A stretch of 64,000 nucleotides of DNA from Leclercia adecarboxylata (GCF_023639785.1 NZ_CP098325.1:4464001-4528000); one strand, 5' to 3'; positions 28,827-40,068 are shown, counted from the stretch's first letter. The notes: generated by a model from the sequence alone, not told the origin. A program made the numbers and translations.

Positions 28827-30073
28827 GCGCGTTTATGCCAAAGTAAAAAGACGCCGCAACAGGCAGCAAAATAGACAATGTAGGTGGCCATGTAGGCCTG
28901 AGCCGCCCCCAGCGCGCCGTGCGTGGGGATCAGCCAGTGCGAGAATGCCGTCAGCAACGCAAACTGGCTGATTTCCGCCAGGATATAGAGCCGCAGCGAC
29001 GCTTTGGCGATCACCAGATAGCCAAAGACGTAAGCACCTACTTTCAGCACGTCGCCCACCAGCTGCCATGCGAACAGATCGCGCATCGCGGTAAATTTGT
29101 CAGAGAACAGCAGCCAGATGGCGACATCGCGCAGCAACCAGACGGTAAAGCTCGCCGCCGCAACCGCCGGTAAGACGAAGCGCAGCGAACGAAGGATCTC
29201 GCGGGTGATCTCCTGCCGGGCGGTCAGCCTTGAGAGCGTGGGCAACAGGTAGACGCTAAAGGAGGCGGTAATAAACTGCAGATAGGCATCCGAGATGCTG
29301 CTGACCCCCTGCCAGATCCCCACTTCATCCCAGCTGTAGTGCGCCGCCAGCAGGTTTCGCATCATCACATAGGCCACAGGCAGGGTGACGGAGGTGATGA
29401 GCGCCATCAGGGTAAATTTACCCAGCTGTCCGGCGAGAATGTTGTCCCATTTTGGCTTGAGATAGTGCAGCGGGATGGTTCCCCTGCGCATCAGCATAAA
29501 GGCCGCCGGAACAACCACCAGCGCCGGCACCAGCGCCAGCCCCAGCAGCGCGCCTTCGTAGCCGCCCAGCCGGTAACAGAAGTAATAGGCGATCACCCCA
29601 ATCACGCTGCCGATAATCAGCGCCAGCGCATTGCCCGCGGCATCGCGAAAGCCCTTCATCAGCGCCAGTAGCAGATTTGCCCAGGCAATGCCCATTTGCA
29701 CCAGCGCCACCAGCCGCACCAGACCCTGATAGCCGGTGTGGCCGAACAGGCCCTGACTGATGGGCGCGGCCGCCAGTAAAAAGATGATGGCCAGCAGGGT
29801 GGAAAAGCCCAGCACCATCGCCGATGAGGTGCCGACTACGGTGCGTAGCTGCGCCGCATCATCATGATATTGCGCGACGTACTTGGTTACGCCGTTGAAG
29901 ATCCCTGCCCCGGCCAGCACGCCCAGTACGGTGACCAGCTGGCGGAAGTTGCCCGCCTGCCCGACACCGGAAGGGCCAAAGGATACTGCCAGCAGTTTTA
30001 CGACCAGCAATCCCGCGCCGATCTTGACGAGTGTGGACGCGGCGGTCCACACCGATGCTTTCGCCAGAGACAT
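28823..30073 (-). CDS. wzxE: ECA lipid III flippase WzxE
   Basis: A 416-residue, 12-helix MOP-superfamily flippase that moves undecaprenyl-PP-linked ECA units across the inner membrane. The N terminus [21 protein letters not shown] and the loop [13 protein letters not shown] match E. coli WzxE. It starts one base after the wecE stop. Confidence 0.95.
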   Translation of the reverse strand: MSLAKASVWTAASTLVKIGAGLLVVKLLAVSFGPSGVGQAGNFRQLVTVLGVLAGAGIFNGVTKYVAQYHDDAAQLRTVVGTSSAMVLGFSTLLAIIFLLAAAPISQGLFGHTGYQGLVRLVALVQMGIAWANLLLALMKGFRDAAGNALALIIGSVIGVIAYYFCYRLGGYEGALLGLALVPALVVVPAAFMLMRRGTIPLHYLKPKWDNILAGQLGKFTLMALITSVTLPVAYVMMRNLLAAHYSWDEVGIWQGVSSISDAYLQFITASFSVYLLPTLSRLTARQEITREILRSLRFVLPAVAAASFTVWLLRDVAIWLLFSDKFTAMRDLFAWQLVGDVLKVGAYVFGYLVIAKASLRLYILAEISQFALLTAFSHWLIPTHGALGAAQAYMATYIVYFAACCGVFLLWHKRA

Positions 30074-30074
30074 A

Positions 30075-31205
30075 TCAGCCGAAATAACTCAGAAGGGTAT
30101 TGATCACCGTGCGCTGGTTGACCGCAGCGAGGTTATAGAACAGCGGTAAGCGGAGTAATCGCTCACTTTCTTTCGTGGTAAAGCGATCTTCACCCACGAA
30201 CTCGCCAAAGGCTTCGCCCGCCGGGCTGGAGTGCAGCGGAATGTAGTGGAACACCGCCAGGATCTCAGCTTCTTTCAGCCAGGCGATAAGCTCGCTGCGA
30301 TCGTCGTTATCCCGCAGCTTAATGTAGAACATATGGGCGTTGTGCACGCACTCGGCCGGGATGGTCGGCAGTTCGATACGGCCTTTGCGCGCCAGCGGGG
30401 CCAGCGCATCGTGATAGGTCTGCCACAGGGCCAGACGCTGCTGGTTGATGCGGTCAGCCGCCTCCAGCTGGGCCCACAGGTAGGCCGCCTGCAGATCCGC
30501 CATCAGATAACTTGAGCCGATATCACGCCAGGTGTACTTATCCACCTGTCCGCGGAAGAACTGGCTGCGGTTGGTGCCTTTCTCACGGATGATTTCAGCG
30601 CGTTCCACCAGGGCGCGATCGTTAATCAGCGTCGCGCCGCCTTCTCCACCGGCGGTGTAGTTTTTGGTTTCGTGGAAGCTGAAGCAGCCAATATGCCCGA
30701 TAGTGCCCAGGGCGCGGCCTTTGTAAGTGGACATCACCCCCTGGGCAGCATCTTCCACCACGAAGAGGTTGTGCTTTTTGGCAATCGCCATGATGGTGTC
30801 CATCTCGCACGCCACACCGGCATAGTGAACCGGCACGATGGCGCGGGTCTTATCGGTGATCGCCGCTTCAATCAGCGTCTCGTCGATGTTCATGGTATCC
30901 GGGCGGATATCCACGAAAACAATTTTCGCCCCGCGCAGCACGAAGGCGTTGGCGGTGGAGACGAAGGTATAGCTCGGCATAATCACTTCATCGCCGGGCC
31001 CCAGATCAAGCAGCAGCGCCGCCATCTCCAGCGACGCCGTGCAGGAAGGCGTCAGCAGTACTTTTGGACTCTGGAAACGCTGCTCCATCCACTGCTGGCA
31101 ACGGCGCGTATAACCGCCATCGCCACAAAGTTTGCCGCTGCCCATCGCAGACTGCATGTAATCGAGTTCGGTGCCCACCACAGGAGGCGCATTAAATGGG
31201 ATCAT
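30075..31205 (-). CDS. wecE: TDP-4-keto-6-deoxy-D-glucose transaminase WecE
   Basis: WecE (RffA) makes TDP-Fuc4N, the precursor of Fuc4NAc. It is a 376-residue PLP-dependent enzyme of the DegT/DnrJ/EryC1 family. FSFHETKNYTAGGEGG contains the PLP Schiff-base Lys181, and EDAAQG holds the aspartate that pairs with the pyridine nitrogen. It lies four bases after wecD. Confidence 0.96.
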   Translation of the reverse strand: MIPFNAPPVVGTELDYMQSAMGSGKLCGDGGYTRRCQQWMEQRFQSPKVLLTPSCTASLEMAALLLDLGPGDEVIMPSYTFVSTANAFVLRGAKIVFVDIRPDTMNIDETLIEAAITDKTRAIVPVHYAGVACEMDTIMAIAKKHNLFVVEDAAQGVMSTYKGRALGTIGHIGCFSFHETKNYTAGGEGGATLINDRALVERAEIIREKGTNRSQFFRGQVDKYTWRDIGSSYLMADLQAAYLWAQLEAADRINQQRLALWQTYHDALAPLARKGRIELPTIPAECVHNAHMFYIKLRDNDDRSELIAWLKEAEILAVFHYIPLHSSPAGEAFGEFVGEDRFTTKESERLLRLPLFYNLAAVNQRTVINTLLSYFG

Positions 31206-31209
31206 CTTG

Positions 31210-31893
31210 TCACCTGTATAACCAGTAAGCGGTCGATTCGATGTTGCCGCCGCTTGCGATATAACGTTTAAGCGCGGCGGTGTTGCCCATCTGGGTCGCC
31301 ACCCGCAAAGTGGAAATCTGCTGCTGCTGCGCCCAGTAGAGCGCCGCCTGCATTAACTTTTCGCCCATACCACGCCCCGCCAGCAGGCCGATACGCGCCT
31401 CGCTGTCGTTGAGCTTGCGCAGGGAGACAAAGCCCCCGATGGTGCCATCTGAAGCACGAAACACCAGGCAGAGATGGTCGAAAGTGCCTTTTACCGCATT
31501 TTCGATCCACCGGGCGTAGAAGCGGCCGCTGTCATCTGCGGCGTACCAGGGCGCGCGAAAGCGGCTCTGAGCAAAGGCATGGGCGGCAAGCTGGCGCAGC
31601 GCCGGAATATCCTGTTCGGTTGCGGGTTCCGCGCCGGGACAGGCATGCTGCGTCACGGTAATGGCGAGATCGACTTCGCCTTCTACCAGCCTGAACCCCA
31701 GCTGCTGCAGCGCATCCAGCCAGTCGGCGCGGGTCGCCGGAATTTTGGCCTGCACCCGCTGCCAGGCGTCTAAACCGGAGGGCGCCAGCAGCGGAGCATC
31801 ATCAGCCAGGCGTACAATCGCCGTGGGAAGGGCAAAAAAATCACTCTCCCACGCCAGCGGCTGTAATTCGCCAAAGAGCTGACTCAACGCCAT
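31210..31893 (-). CDS. wecD: TDP-Fuc4N acetyltransferase WecD
   Basis: WecD (RffC) acetylates TDP-Fuc4N using acetyl-CoA. The 227 residues end in a GNAT domain with the acetyl-CoA loop [13 protein letters not shown] and the C terminus [18 protein letters not shown]. It is three residues longer at the N terminus than the E. coli protein as I recall it. The start overlaps the end of wecC by ten bases. Confidence 0.94.
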   Translation of the reverse strand: MALSQLFGELQPLAWESDFFALPTAIVRLADDAPLLAPSGLDAWQRVQAKIPATRADWLDALQQLGFRLVEGEVDLAITVTQHACPGAEPATEQDIPALRQLAAHAFAQSRFRAPWYAADDSGRFYARWIENAVKGTFDHLCLVFRASDGTIGGFVSLRKLNDSEARIGLLAGRGMGEKLMQAALYWAQQQQISTLRVATQMGNTAALKRYIASGGNIESTAYWLYR

Positions 31894-33146
31894 ACCCCTT
31901 TGGTATCAACGATATAATCCTGACGCACAGCCTCACCCCTGATCGCCTTAAACTCGCTGTGATCCACCAGCAGCACCAGCACATCGGCGGAGGCCAGCGC
32001 ATCATCAATGCTTGTCAGGGTACAGTGGCCGGCCAGCTTTTTCGGCAGCTCATGGATATTGGGTTCAACTACCTGGGTTTCGCCGCTGTGCCATTGGGCA
32101 ATCATTTCGGCAATTTCCATCGCCGGGCTTTCACGCAGATCGTCAATGTTCGGCTTAAAGGCCAGACCGAAACAGGCGATGGTCACTTCGTTGGCCCGCT
32201 TGCCGCTCTGGGTCAGGTAATCTGCCACGGTGGCTTTCACCTGATTCAGCACCCAGTGGGGTTTGCTGTCGTTCACTTCGCGGGCGGTACGGATGAGACG
32301 CGCCTGCTCGGGGTTTTGCGCCACGATAAACCACGGGTCGACCGCGATACAGTGACCGCCCACGCCCGGCCCGGGTTGCAGAATATTGACGCGCGGGTGA
32401 CGGTTTGCGAGGCGAATCAGTTCCCAGACGTTAATCCCCTGATCGGCACAGATGAGCGACAGTTCATTGGCAAACGCGATGTTCACGTCGCGGAAGCTGT
32501 TTTCGGTCAGTTTGCACATCTCGGCGGTGCGCGAGTTGGTCACTACACACTCGCCCTTAAGGAAGATGTTGTACAGTTCACTGGCGCGGGCGGAACAGAC
32601 CGGGGTCATCCCGCCGATAACACGATCGTTTTTAATCAGTTCGACCATCACCTGCCCCGGAAGCACGCGCTCCGGACAGTAGGCGACGTTAATATCGGCC
32701 TGCTCGCCTGCCTGCTGCGGGAAGGTCAGATCCGGGCGCGCCTCTGCCAGCCACTCGGCCATCTGCTCGGTGGCGCCCACCGGTGAAGTGGATTCGAGGA
32801 TAACCAGCGCGCCTTTCTTCAGTACAGGCGCGATAGATTTCGCTGCCGCTTCGACATACACCATATCCGGCTCGTGATCGCCTTTAAACGGCGTCGGCAC
32901 GGCGATCAGGTAGGCATCAGCGGCGACCGGCGTGGTGGTGGCCTTCAGGTATCCCCCTTCAACGGCGGTCTTTACTACCTTGTCGAGATCCGGTTCAACG
33001 ATATGAATTTCACCCTTGTTGATGGTCGCAACCGCATGCTGGTTGATATCAACGCCCACTACCTGTTTTTGACGGGAGGCAAATGCCGCCGCCGTTGGCA
33101 GCCCGATATAGCCAAGACCAATGACAGAAATGGTAGTAAAACTCAT
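31884..33146 (-). CDS. wecC: UDP-ManNAc dehydrogenase WecC
   Basis: WecC oxidises UDP-ManNAc to UDP-ManNAcA with NAD+. Its 420 residues begin with the Rossmann motif [12 protein letters not shown] (8-19). The catalytic Cys266 is in [14 protein letters not shown], and the C-terminal UDP-binding domain follows. It overlaps wecB by four bases and supplies the donor used by WecG. Confidence 0.97.
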   Translation of the reverse strand: MSFTTISVIGLGYIGLPTAAAFASRQKQVVGVDINQHAVATINKGEIHIVEPDLDKVVKTAVEGGYLKATTTPVAADAYLIAVPTPFKGDHEPDMVYVEAAAKSIAPVLKKGALVILESTSPVGATEQMAEWLAEARPDLTFPQQAGEQADINVAYCPERVLPGQVMVELIKNDRVIGGMTPVCSARASELYNIFLKGECVVTNSRTAEMCKLTENSFRDVNIAFANELSLICADQGINVWELIRLANRHPRVNILQPGPGVGGHCIAVDPWFIVAQNPEQARLIRTAREVNDSKPHWVLNQVKATVADYLTQSGKRANEVTIACFGLAFKPNIDDLRESPAMEIAEMIAQWHSGETQVVEPNIHELPKKLAGHCTLTSIDDALASADVLVLLVDHSEFKAIRGEAVRQDYIVDTKGVWR

Positions 33147-34273
33147 AGCGATACCCGATTGTGTTTGAGTGCGAACAAAATACGGTCACAGGCCTGCCCA
33201 TCACCATACGGATTATGGGCCCGGCTCATGGCCTGATACTCTTCATTGTTGTGCAGCAGGCGCGTCACCTCTTCGACGATGGTTCGCGAATCGGTCCCCA
33301 CCAGCCTTACCGTTCCTGCTTTAACCGCTTCAGGACGTTCGGTGGTTTCACGCATCACCAGCACCGGTTTGCCCAGTGAAGGCGCTTCTTCCTGAATGCC
33401 GCCTGAATCCGTCAGGATCAGCCAGGCATGGTTCATCAGCCAGACGAAGGGCAGATAGTCCTGCGGCTCAATCAGTATGACGTTTTTGACATGCCCCAGG
33501 ATGCGATTAACCGGCTCGCTGACGTTAGGATTCAGATGCACCGGATAGACGATCTGCACATCTTCGTTCTGCGCGGCGATTTCGGCCAGCGCATGACAGA
33601 TTTGCTCGAAGCCCTGACCAAAGCTTTCCCGCCGGTGGCCAGTGACCAGAATCATCTTTTTACCGTTGGCGAGGAAGGGGTACTGTTCCGCCAGATGTCC
33701 ACGCAGGCTCTCATTCGCCAGCACCCGGTCGCGCACCCAGATAAGCGCGTCGATCACCGTGTTGCCGGTGACAAAAATATGCTGGTCATTGACGTTCTCA
33801 CGCAGCAGGTTCTGACGGGAATTCTCGGTCGGCGCAAAGTGATACATCGCCAGATGGCCGGTCAGGGTCCGGTTCGCCTCTTCAGGCCACGGAGAGGAGA
33901 GATCCCCGGTACGTAAGCCAGCTTCGACATGCCCAACCGGAATACGTTGATAGAACGCTGCCAGACTGGTGGCAATAGTGGTAGTGGTATCGCCATGTAC
34001 CAGCACGACATCCGGCCTGAACGACTCCAGAATAGGTTTTAACCCTTCCAGAATACGGCAGGTGATTTCGGTTAACCCTTGCCCCGGCTTCATAATATTG
34101 AGGTCGTAGTCGGGAACAATGGAAAAGAGTTTAAGGACCTGATCCAGCATCTCCCGATGCTGCGCGGTAACACAAACTTTCGCCTCAAAATGAGGGTCGT
34201 TTGCAAGCGCATGAACCAGAGGCGCCATCTTGATGGCTTCCGGCCTTGTACCAAAGACGGTAAGTACTTTCAC
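33143..34273 (-). CDS. wecB: UDP-GlcNAc 2-epimerase WecB
   Basis: WecB interconverts UDP-GlcNAc and UDP-ManNAc, the first committed step to ManNAcA. It has 376 residues with the GT-B-like fold: N-terminal [22 protein letters not shown], and the late [16 protein letters not shown], which carries conserved catalytic and UDP-binding residues. Length equals E. coli. It overlaps wecC by four bases. Confidence 0.97.
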   Translation of the reverse strand: MKVLTVFGTRPEAIKMAPLVHALANDPHFEAKVCVTAQHREMLDQVLKLFSIVPDYDLNIMKPGQGLTEITCRILEGLKPILESFRPDVVLVHGDTTTTIATSLAAFYQRIPVGHVEAGLRTGDLSSPWPEEANRTLTGHLAMYHFAPTENSRQNLLRENVNDQHIFVTGNTVIDALIWVRDRVLANESLRGHLAEQYPFLANGKKMILVTGHRRESFGQGFEQICHALAEIAAQNEDVQIVYPVHLNPNVSEPVNRILGHVKNVILIEPQDYLPFVWLMNHAWLILTDSGGIQEEAPSLGKPVLVMRETTERPEAVKAGTVRLVGTDSRTIVEEVTRLLHNNEEYQAMSRAHNPYGDGQACDRILFALKHNRVSL

Positions 34274-34330
34274 ATCGATTCTCTTCGATTAAGCGATGAA
34301 GGCCAGAAGCCTTCATCGTAGATGGCGTTC

Positions 34331-35377
34331 TTACAGTTTGCGACGACGCGTTAATGCCACGCCTGCGCCAATTAAAGCACCCACAATCCCCCACATAATC
34401 ATCAGGAATGCGCGACGTGGACTATCGCGTTTTACAGGTTCTTCAGGTGTACGCAAATAACGATAGGTCTGAAAACGTGGGTCCAGTGTCGGACCTACGT
34501 TGAGGGTCGTGAGCATGGCGCGGTTTTGGTCGTAATCGAGGTCCACATCTGGCCCAACGGCCTGCAGATTCTCCAGGCGTGCCTGGAGCATAGGACGACC
34601 CAGCAGGAACATTTCAGAGTCTGGCAGTTCATCGGCAGGCACGTCGGTTTCGCTGCGGGAGATATTGCTCTTTTCGGCAATCTTCAACGCCTGCTCGATG
34701 TTGTGCACCCGACGATTAAAGATCGCTTTAGCGACCTCTTCCTGACGTTTTACCTGTGCTTTCATCTGAATGGTACGCGCTGCCCAGGCACCTTTCAGCT
34801 CATCATTAAGATGGCTCGCCGCACGCTGGCTGGCGAAGGCAACATACTGACGCAGCAGGTTGTTAGCATCCGGCGCGGTTTCAGCGATCAGCTTGACGCT
34901 GTCGTTGATGTTGCGCAGCGGGTCGCCCGCCATAAACTGAATGTTGTTGATCAGTTCATCCAGCAGGGCCGCATCCGCTTTGCTGTTGCCGACCATCCGC
35001 TGTTTAAAATAGTCGGTCTGGTTCCAGAAATCGCGGCGCGTATCCCAGGAGGCGAGCTGCATAACGAACTCTTTGTAGGACTCATCCATCACCGAAGGCT
35101 GGTCAGCGGAGGCCGGATTCGCTTTCACATCCAGGTTGCGCAGAAACTGTTGCTGAGAGTAGAACCCACCCAGCATGTTTACCGTAGGGCGGTCAGTAAT
35201 CGCCGTCGCACTCCACTCCTGTCTGGCGAAAAAGGTATACGCCAGAGCGATAAGTGCAAAGCCCAGCGCAATGCCTGCAATCCAAAACTTGCCCGCCCAT
35301 AACACGCGGAACAAGCCACGAACATCCAGCTCATTCTCAGTTACCACCGATTTTGCTCCCGCCAACGGTTGAGTCAT
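34331..35377 (-). CDS. wzzE: ECA chain-length regulator WzzE
   Basis: A 348-residue polysaccharide co-polymerase with a membrane helix at about 31-50, a large helical periplasmic domain and a second C-terminal helix (about 323-342) ahead of RRRKL. The Pro-rich segment before the last helix (LRTPEEPVKRDSPRRAF) is typical of Wzz proteins. It sets ECA chain length with WzyE. It lies between wecA and wecB in the operon. Confidence 0.95.
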   Translation of the reverse strand: MTQPLAGAKSVVTENELDVRGLFRVLWAGKFWIAGIALGFALIALAYTFFARQEWSATAITDRPTVNMLGGFYSQQQFLRNLDVKANPASADQPSVMDESYKEFVMQLASWDTRRDFWNQTDYFKQRMVGNSKADAALLDELINNIQFMAGDPLRNINDSVKLIAETAPDANNLLRQYVAFASQRAASHLNDELKGAWAARTIQMKAQVKRQEEVAKAIFNRRVHNIEQALKIAEKSNISRSETDVPADELPDSEMFLLGRPMLQARLENLQAVGPDVDLDYDQNRAMLTTLNVGPTLDPRFQTYRYLRTPEEPVKRDSPRRAFLMIMWGIVGALIGAGVALTRRRKL

Positions 35378-35389
35378 TACAGTCCCGAT

Positions 35390-36490
35390 TTACTTAGTTA
35401 AAGTTGGGTTATTACCATTTCTACGCATACGGCGTTTGACGCGTTTAATAAAGCGCGCGACTTTCCATGCGCGTTTAATACAGTAGCCGTACAGGAAAAA
35501 TGCAAGCAAGAATAATACCAACATTACCCATTCAGGAATGAAATGCGCATATTCTGCGGCAACACCAATTCCGGCTAACAGCGCAGCGGCCAGCGTAATG
35601 AGGACAAATGCCTGACGTGAAGTGAAGCCCGCGCGCATAATTAAGTGGTGAATATGCTGGCGGTCCGGAGAGAACGGGCTCATACCTTTACGCAGACGGC
35701 GGTACATAATCGCCACCATATCCATCAGCGGGATCGCAATAATCCACAGCGCCGTCACCGGACTGATAGGATGTGTATTACCCTGGGTGGTTTCGAGCAG
35801 GATCCAGATAACGGTAAAACCAATCAGCGTACTCCCGGCATCGCCCATAAAGACCTTATAGCGACGGCCCAGCACGCCGAGGTTAAGACAGATATAAGGC
35901 AGAATGGCGGCGATCATCGCGAAGCACCACATCGACAGACTGTACTGGCCGTCGAACCACAGGATGATACCGATAGCCGCGAACGAGACGCTTGAGAGCC
36001 CGCCAAGCAGGCCATCAATGCCATCCACCATGTTAAAGGCGTTAATCGCCGCCCACACGGCAAACAGCGTCAGGAAGTAGCCGAATGGCCCCAGCACCAT
36101 CTCCCAGGTGCCAAAGATGTAGCCGAGGCTGCTGAGATACAGCTTCCCCACCACCATCATGATGACGCCGATCGCCGCCTGAACCGCAGCGCGGAATTTG
36201 ACGCTGATGTCGTATCGGTCGTCCAGCGCTCCGACCAGCACCAGCACACCGGCACAGGCCAGATAAAGTGCCGCATGAGGAATATAATAATCCGCAATGC
36301 TGAAGGTGAAGCAGATACCCGCGTAAACAGAGATTCCGCCAACCAGCGGAATCAAGCCTTGATGGCGTTTACGATAATTGGGCTTATCCACCAGTCCGAC
36401 TCTCTTCGCCACTTTACGGGCGAGGAATAAAAAGCAGGTGGTGAAAAGAAAAATACTGATTAGCTCAGTCACCGCAGTGAGTAGATTCAC
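35390..36490 (-). CDS. wecA: UDP-GlcNAc:undecaprenyl-phosphate GlcNAc-1-phosphate transferase
   Basis: WecA starts ECA, and O antigen in many strains, by moving GlcNAc-1-P onto undecaprenyl phosphate. The 366-residue protein has about 11 helices. INAFNMVDGIDG carries the Mg2+-binding Asp pair, and DRQHIHHL is the conserved His motif. I chose GTG at 36490 (VNLLTAVTELISIFL) because it matches the E. coli N terminus and has GAGAG about nine bases upstream; an in-frame TTG at 36508 would add six residues. First gene of the wec operon. Confidence 0.94.
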   Translation of the reverse strand: MNLLTAVTELISIFLFTTCFLFLARKVAKRVGLVDKPNYRKRHQGLIPLVGGISVYAGICFTFSIADYYIPHAALYLACAGVLVLVGALDDRYDISVKFRAAVQAAIGVIMMVVGKLYLSSLGYIFGTWEMVLGPFGYFLTLFAVWAAINAFNMVDGIDGLLGGLSSVSFAAIGIILWFDGQYSLSMWCFAMIAAILPYICLNLGVLGRRYKVFMGDAGSTLIGFTVIWILLETTQGNTHPISPVTALWIIAIPLMDMVAIMYRRLRKGMSPFSPDRQHIHHLIMRAGFTSRQAFVLITLAAALLAGIGVAAEYAHFIPEWVMLVLFLLAFFLYGYCIKRAWKVARFIKRVKRRMRRNGNNPTLTK

Positions 36491-36680
36491 AATGGATGCT
36501 CTCAACAAATGTTAATCCCGGAAGTATAACCTTGAAGGCTCGGCTCCAGAAGGAAAAAGCAGGCCTCACCCAAGTCCCTTTGTTTATTTTTCAGACAATT
36601 ACTTTTCTGCTTTGACGAACATTCCGATTTTCGTCCCCGGCAGTATAATTTGACAGCTTACTGTTACAGCGTATAAGCCA

Positions 36681-36714
36681 CAAAAGAAAAACGCCACGTA
36701 AAAACGTGGCGTTT
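36681..36714 (-). terminator. Terminator of rho
   Basis: Minus-strand hairpin AAACGCCACGT with ACGTGGCGTTT, followed by TTTTCTTTTG. It lies 17 bases after the rho stop and separates rho from wecA. Confidence 0.9.
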
Positions 36715-36730
36715 CGGCGCTTTATTTACT

Positions 36731-37990
36731 TTACGAGCGTTTCATCATATCGAAGAAATCATCGTTAGTTTTGGTCATCGCCAGCTTATTAATGAGGAAT
36801 TCCATAGCGTCGATTTCACCCATTGGATGGATAATTTTGCGCAGGATCCACATTTTCTGCAGCTCTTCCTGAGTGGTGAGCAGCTCTTCTTTACGGGTAC
36901 CGGAACGGTTGTAGTCGATAGCCGGGAAGACGCGTTTTTCAGCGATTTTACGTGAGAGGTGCAGTTCCATGTTGCCTGTACCTTTAAACTCTTCGTAAAT
37001 CACTTCATCCATCTTCGAGCCGGTGTCGATCAGCGCGGTTGCGATGATGGTCAGGCTACCGCCCTCTTCCACGTTACGTGCAGCACCGAAGAAACGCTTC
37101 GGACGATGCAGGGCGTTGGCATCCACACCACCGGTCAGTACTTTACCGGAAGCCGGAACCACGGTGTTGTAGGCACGAGCCAGACGGGTAATGGAGTCGA
37201 GCAGAATAATAACGTCTTTTTTATGCTCAACCAGACGCTTCGCCTTCTCGATAACCATTTCAGCGACCTGAACGTGACGGGATGCTGGTTCGTCAAAGGT
37301 AGACGCAACCACTTCACCTTTCACCAGACGCTGCATCTCGGTTACTTCTTCCGGACGTTCGTCAATCAGCAGCACCATCAGCACGCAGTCTGGATGGTTG
37401 TAAGCGATGCTCTGCGCGATGTTCTGCAGCAGCATGGTTTTACCCGCTTTTGGCGGCGCAACAATCAGGCCACGCTGGCCACGACCAATCGGAGAAGCCA
37501 GATCCAGAACGCGAGCGGTCAGGTCTTCGGTAGAACCGTTACCACGCTCCATGCGCAGGCGAGAGTTCGCGTGCAGCGGCGTTAAGTTTTCAAACAGGAT
37601 CTTATTGCGCGAGTTTTCTGGTTTGTCGTAGTTAACTTCGTTAACTTTCAACAGCGCAAAGTAGCGTTCACCCTCTTTAGGAGGACGAATCTTACCTGAA
37701 ATGGTGTCACCAGTGCGGAGGTTGAAACGGCGGATTTGGCTGGGGGAAACGTAGATATCATCAGGACCGGCGAGGTAGGAGCTGTCTGCAGAGCGGAGGA
37801 AACCAAATCCGTCCTGCAATATCTCCAGCACACCGTCGCCAAAGATATCTTCGCCACTCTTCGCGTGCTGCTTCAGGATGGCAAAAATGATGTCCTGCTT
37901 GCGCATACGGGCCTGGTTTTCCAGTCCCATATTTTCGCCGAGAGTGATCAGCTCAGAAACCGGCGTATTCTTTAATTCGGTAAGATTCAT
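36731..37990 (-). CDS. rho: Transcription termination factor Rho
   Basis: A 419-residue hexameric RNA helicase. It has an N-terminal HTH and an OSF-type RNA-binding domain (DGFGFLRS around residue 61), then the ATPase core with Walker A PPKAGKT, the Q-loop region and the R-loop near the C terminus ([15 protein letters not shown] end). Length equals E. coli. A leader region with a short ORF lies upstream (38077-38172); in E. coli rho is autoregulated by attenuation there. Confidence 0.98.
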   Translation of the reverse strand: MNLTELKNTPVSELITLGENMGLENQARMRKQDIIFAILKQHAKSGEDIFGDGVLEILQDGFGFLRSADSSYLAGPDDIYVSPSQIRRFNLRTGDTISGKIRPPKEGERYFALLKVNEVNYDKPENSRNKILFENLTPLHANSRLRMERGNGSTEDLTARVLDLASPIGRGQRGLIVAPPKAGKTMLLQNIAQSIAYNHPDCVLMVLLIDERPEEVTEMQRLVKGEVVASTFDEPASRHVQVAEMVIEKAKRLVEHKKDVIILLDSITRLARAYNTVVPASGKVLTGGVDANALHRPKRFFGAARNVEEGGSLTIIATALIDTGSKMDEVIYEEFKGTGNMELHLSRKIAEKRVFPAIDYNRSGTRKEELLTTQEELQKMWILRKIIHPMGEIDAMEFLINKLAMTKTNDDFFDMMKRS

Positions 37991-38328
37991 AATGGTGTGG
38001 GTTCTTAAACTCGGGGTGATACTCGAACTTAATTTGTGAATGGTATGGCAGGGTCATCCATGCCTGTTAACGGCCATCAACTCATGTCTGTTCGCTGTCT
38101 GGTCACAGGGAAAGCACAGAACTGAAACGACAAGACGGATTGAGTGACAAGCCCGGAATCTATCCACTTCACGCACTGTTTAAAAGGAAACAACGGGAAG
38201 TATCGGGTAAAACAAGATTCAAACAACAAGGTATGTTTAAAACGAAGTCATAGCTAACTTAGCACGACTCTGGCCGGGCGTCCAGAGATCCAAACAATTT
38301 AGAACCCCTGGACGCACAGACGAGAACC
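37991..38328 (-). promoter_or_regulatory. rho leader and trxA-rho intergenic region
   Basis: 338 bases between trxA and rho, both on the minus strand. It contains the rhoL-like ORF and a hairpin, GCGTCCAG with CTGGACGC (38278-38315), just after trxA without a T run. In E. coli the long rho leader is the site of Rho-dependent autoregulation. The C-rich, G-poor segments on the transcribed strand are compatible with rut sites but not proven. Confidence 0.6.
38077..38172 (-). CDS. rhoL: Leader-like ORF before rho (RhoL-like)
   Basis: A 31-codon ORF starting at GTG (38172) and ending 86 bases before rho, the same distance as E. coli rhoL. Its C-terminal part PVTRQRTDMS matches the end of E. coli RhoL as I recall it. 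The middle matches RhoL (SLNPSCRFSS) only in another frame, so small compensating indels seem to have changed the frame. There is no clear ribosome site. It may be a degraded or merely nucleotide-conserved leader. Confidence 0.4.
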   Translation of the reverse strand: MKWIDSGLVTQSVLSFQFCAFPVTRQRTDMS

Positions 38329-38658
38329 TTACGCCAGGTTGGCGTCCAGGAACTCTTTCAGCTGACCTTTGGACAGTGCGCCCACTTTGGTCGCTGCCAC
38401 TTCACCGTTTTTAAACAGCAGCAGAGTCGGGATGCCGCGGATGCCATATTTTGGCGCGGTGCCCGGGTTCTGGTCGATGTTCAGTTTAGCTACGGTCAGT
38501 TTGCCCTGATATTCGTCGGCGATCTCATCCAGAATCGGGGCGATCATTTTGCAAGGACCACACCATTCAGCCCAGAAATCGACGAGGATCAGCCCGTCAG
38601 CTTTAAGTACGTCCGTGTCAAAACTGTCGTCAGTCAGGTGAATAATTTTATCGCTCAT
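38329..38658 (-). CDS. trxA: Thioredoxin 1
   Basis: A 109-residue thioredoxin with the redox motif WCGPC (Cys33 and Cys36 counting Met) and the cis-proline segment GIPTLL. Nearly identical to E. coli TrxA. It reduces ribonucleotide reductase, methionine sulfoxide reductases and others in the cytosol. The start at 38658 (MSDKIIHL) is preferred to an upstream in-frame Met at 38700. Divergent from rhlB. Confidence 0.98.
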   Translation of the reverse strand: MSDKIIHLTDDSFDTDVLKADGLILVDFWAEWCGPCKMIAPILDEIADEYQGKLTVAKLNIDQNPGTAPKYGIRGIPTLLLFKNGEVAATKVGALSKGQLKEFLDANLA

Positions 38659-38687
38659 ATATAACTCCACAGGAATAAGCCTGGTGC

Positions 38688-38726
38688 GTTGATCTCGCAT
38701 CCATCAACGACCTGTTGATGTCGCAT
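38688..38726. repeat. Short repeat in the trxA-rhlB divergent promoter
   Basis: Two direct copies 26 bases apart, GTTGATCTCGCAT (38688-38700) and GTTGATGTCGCAT (38714-38726), differ at one base. An inverted ATCAAC at 38703-38708 lies between them. This could be an operator or an RNA hairpin in the trxA leader. Confidence 0.5.
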
Positions 38727-38802
38727 TAACCAACTAAAGGTTGACTTTATTTCACCGGATACGCTTTCGTAAAGCAATAGATAGCTGATATTCTACCACA
38801 CT

Positions 38803-40068
38803 ATGAGCAAAACACATTTAACAGAACAGAAGTTTTCCGACTTCGCCCTGCACCCAAAAGTGATTGAAGCCCTTGAAAATAAAGGGTTTCATAACTGCAC
38901 GCCCATTCAGGCTCTCGCTCTTCCGCTGACGCTGGCGGGCCGCGATGTTGCAGGGCAGGCGCAAACCGGTACCGGCAAAACGATGGCGTTTCTGACGTCA
39001 ACGTTTCATTATTTACTTTCTCATCCGGCAATTGCTGACCGCAAAGTTAACCAACCGCGCGCGCTGATTATGGCACCGACGCGAGAACTGGCGGTACAGA
39101 TCCACGCTGACGCAGAACCGCTGGCGCAAGCCACCGGCCTGAAGCTCGGCCTGGCCTACGGCGGTGACGGCTATGACAAACAGCTGAAAGTGCTGGAGAG
39201 CGGCGTCGATATTCTGATCGGCACCACTGGCCGTCTTATCGATTACGCGAAACAGAACCACATTAACCTCGGCGCGATCCAGGTTGTGGTGCTGGACGAA
39301 GCCGATCGCATGTACGATCTGGGCTTTATCAAAGACATCCGCTGGCTGTTCCGTCGTATGCCTGCTGCCAACCAGCGTCTGAACATGCTGTTCTCGGCAA
39401 CGCTGTCCTACCGCGTCCGTGAACTGGCGTTCGAACAGATGAACAACGCCGAATACGTTGAAGTGGAACCGGAACAGAAAACCGGCCACCGTATTAAAGA
39501 AGAGCTCTTCTACCCTTCTAACGAAGAGAAAATGCGTTTACTGCAAACGCTGATTGAAGAAGAGTGGCCAGATCGCGCGATCGTTTTCGCCAACACCAAA
39601 CACCGTTGTGAAGATATCTGGGGCCATCTGGCTGCGGATGGGCACCGTGTTGGTCTGTTGACGGGCGATGTCGCACAGAAAAAACGTCTGCGCATTCTTG
39701 AAGAGTTCACCCGTGGCGATCTGGATATTCTGGTTGCAACGGACGTCGCCGCGCGTGGTCTGCACATCCCGGCGGTAACACACGTCTTCAACTATGACCT
39801 GCCGGATGACTGCGAAGATTATGTTCACCGTATCGGTCGTACCGGTCGTGCGGGCGCCAGCGGTCACTCCATCAGCCTGGCCTGTGAAGAGTACGCGCTG
39901 AACCTGCCAGCGATTGAGACCTATATCGGGCACTCGATTCCGCAGAGCAAGTACAACCCGGAAGCGCTGTTAAGCGAACTTCCGCCACCGAAGCGCCTGA
40001 CCCGTGCACGTTCCGGCAATGGCCCGCGCCGTAACAGCGCTCCGCGTAATCGTCGTCGTTCAGGCTAA
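38803..40068 (+). CDS. rhlB: DEAD-box RNA helicase RhlB
   Basis: RhlB unwinds structured RNA in the RNase E degradosome. Of 421 residues, the Q motif is at TPIQALAL, Walker A AQTGTGKT at 53-60, DEAD at 165-168, SAT in FSATL, and HRIGRTGR is motif VI. A basic tail rich in Arg ([14 protein letters not shown]) follows. Length and motifs match E. coli. gppA starts five bases after its stop. Confidence 0.97.
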   Translation: MSKTHLTEQKFSDFALHPKVIEALENKGFHNCTPIQALALPLTLAGRDVAGQAQTGTGKTMAFLTSTFHYLLSHPAIADRKVNQPRALIMAPTRELAVQIHADAEPLAQATGLKLGLAYGGDGYDKQLKVLESGVDILIGTTGRLIDYAKQNHINLGAIQVVVLDEADRMYDLGFIKDIRWLFRRMPAANQRLNMLFSATLSYRVRELAFEQMNNAEYVEVEPEQKTGHRIKEELFYPSNEEKMRLLQTLIEEEWPDRAIVFANTKHRCEDIWGHLAADGHRVGLLTGDVAQKKRLRILEEFTRGDLDILVATDVAARGLHIPAVTHVFNYDLPDDCEDYVHRIGRTGRAGASGHSISLACEEYALNLPAIETYIGHSIPQSKYNPEALLSELPPPKRLTRARSGNGPRRNSAPRNRRRSG

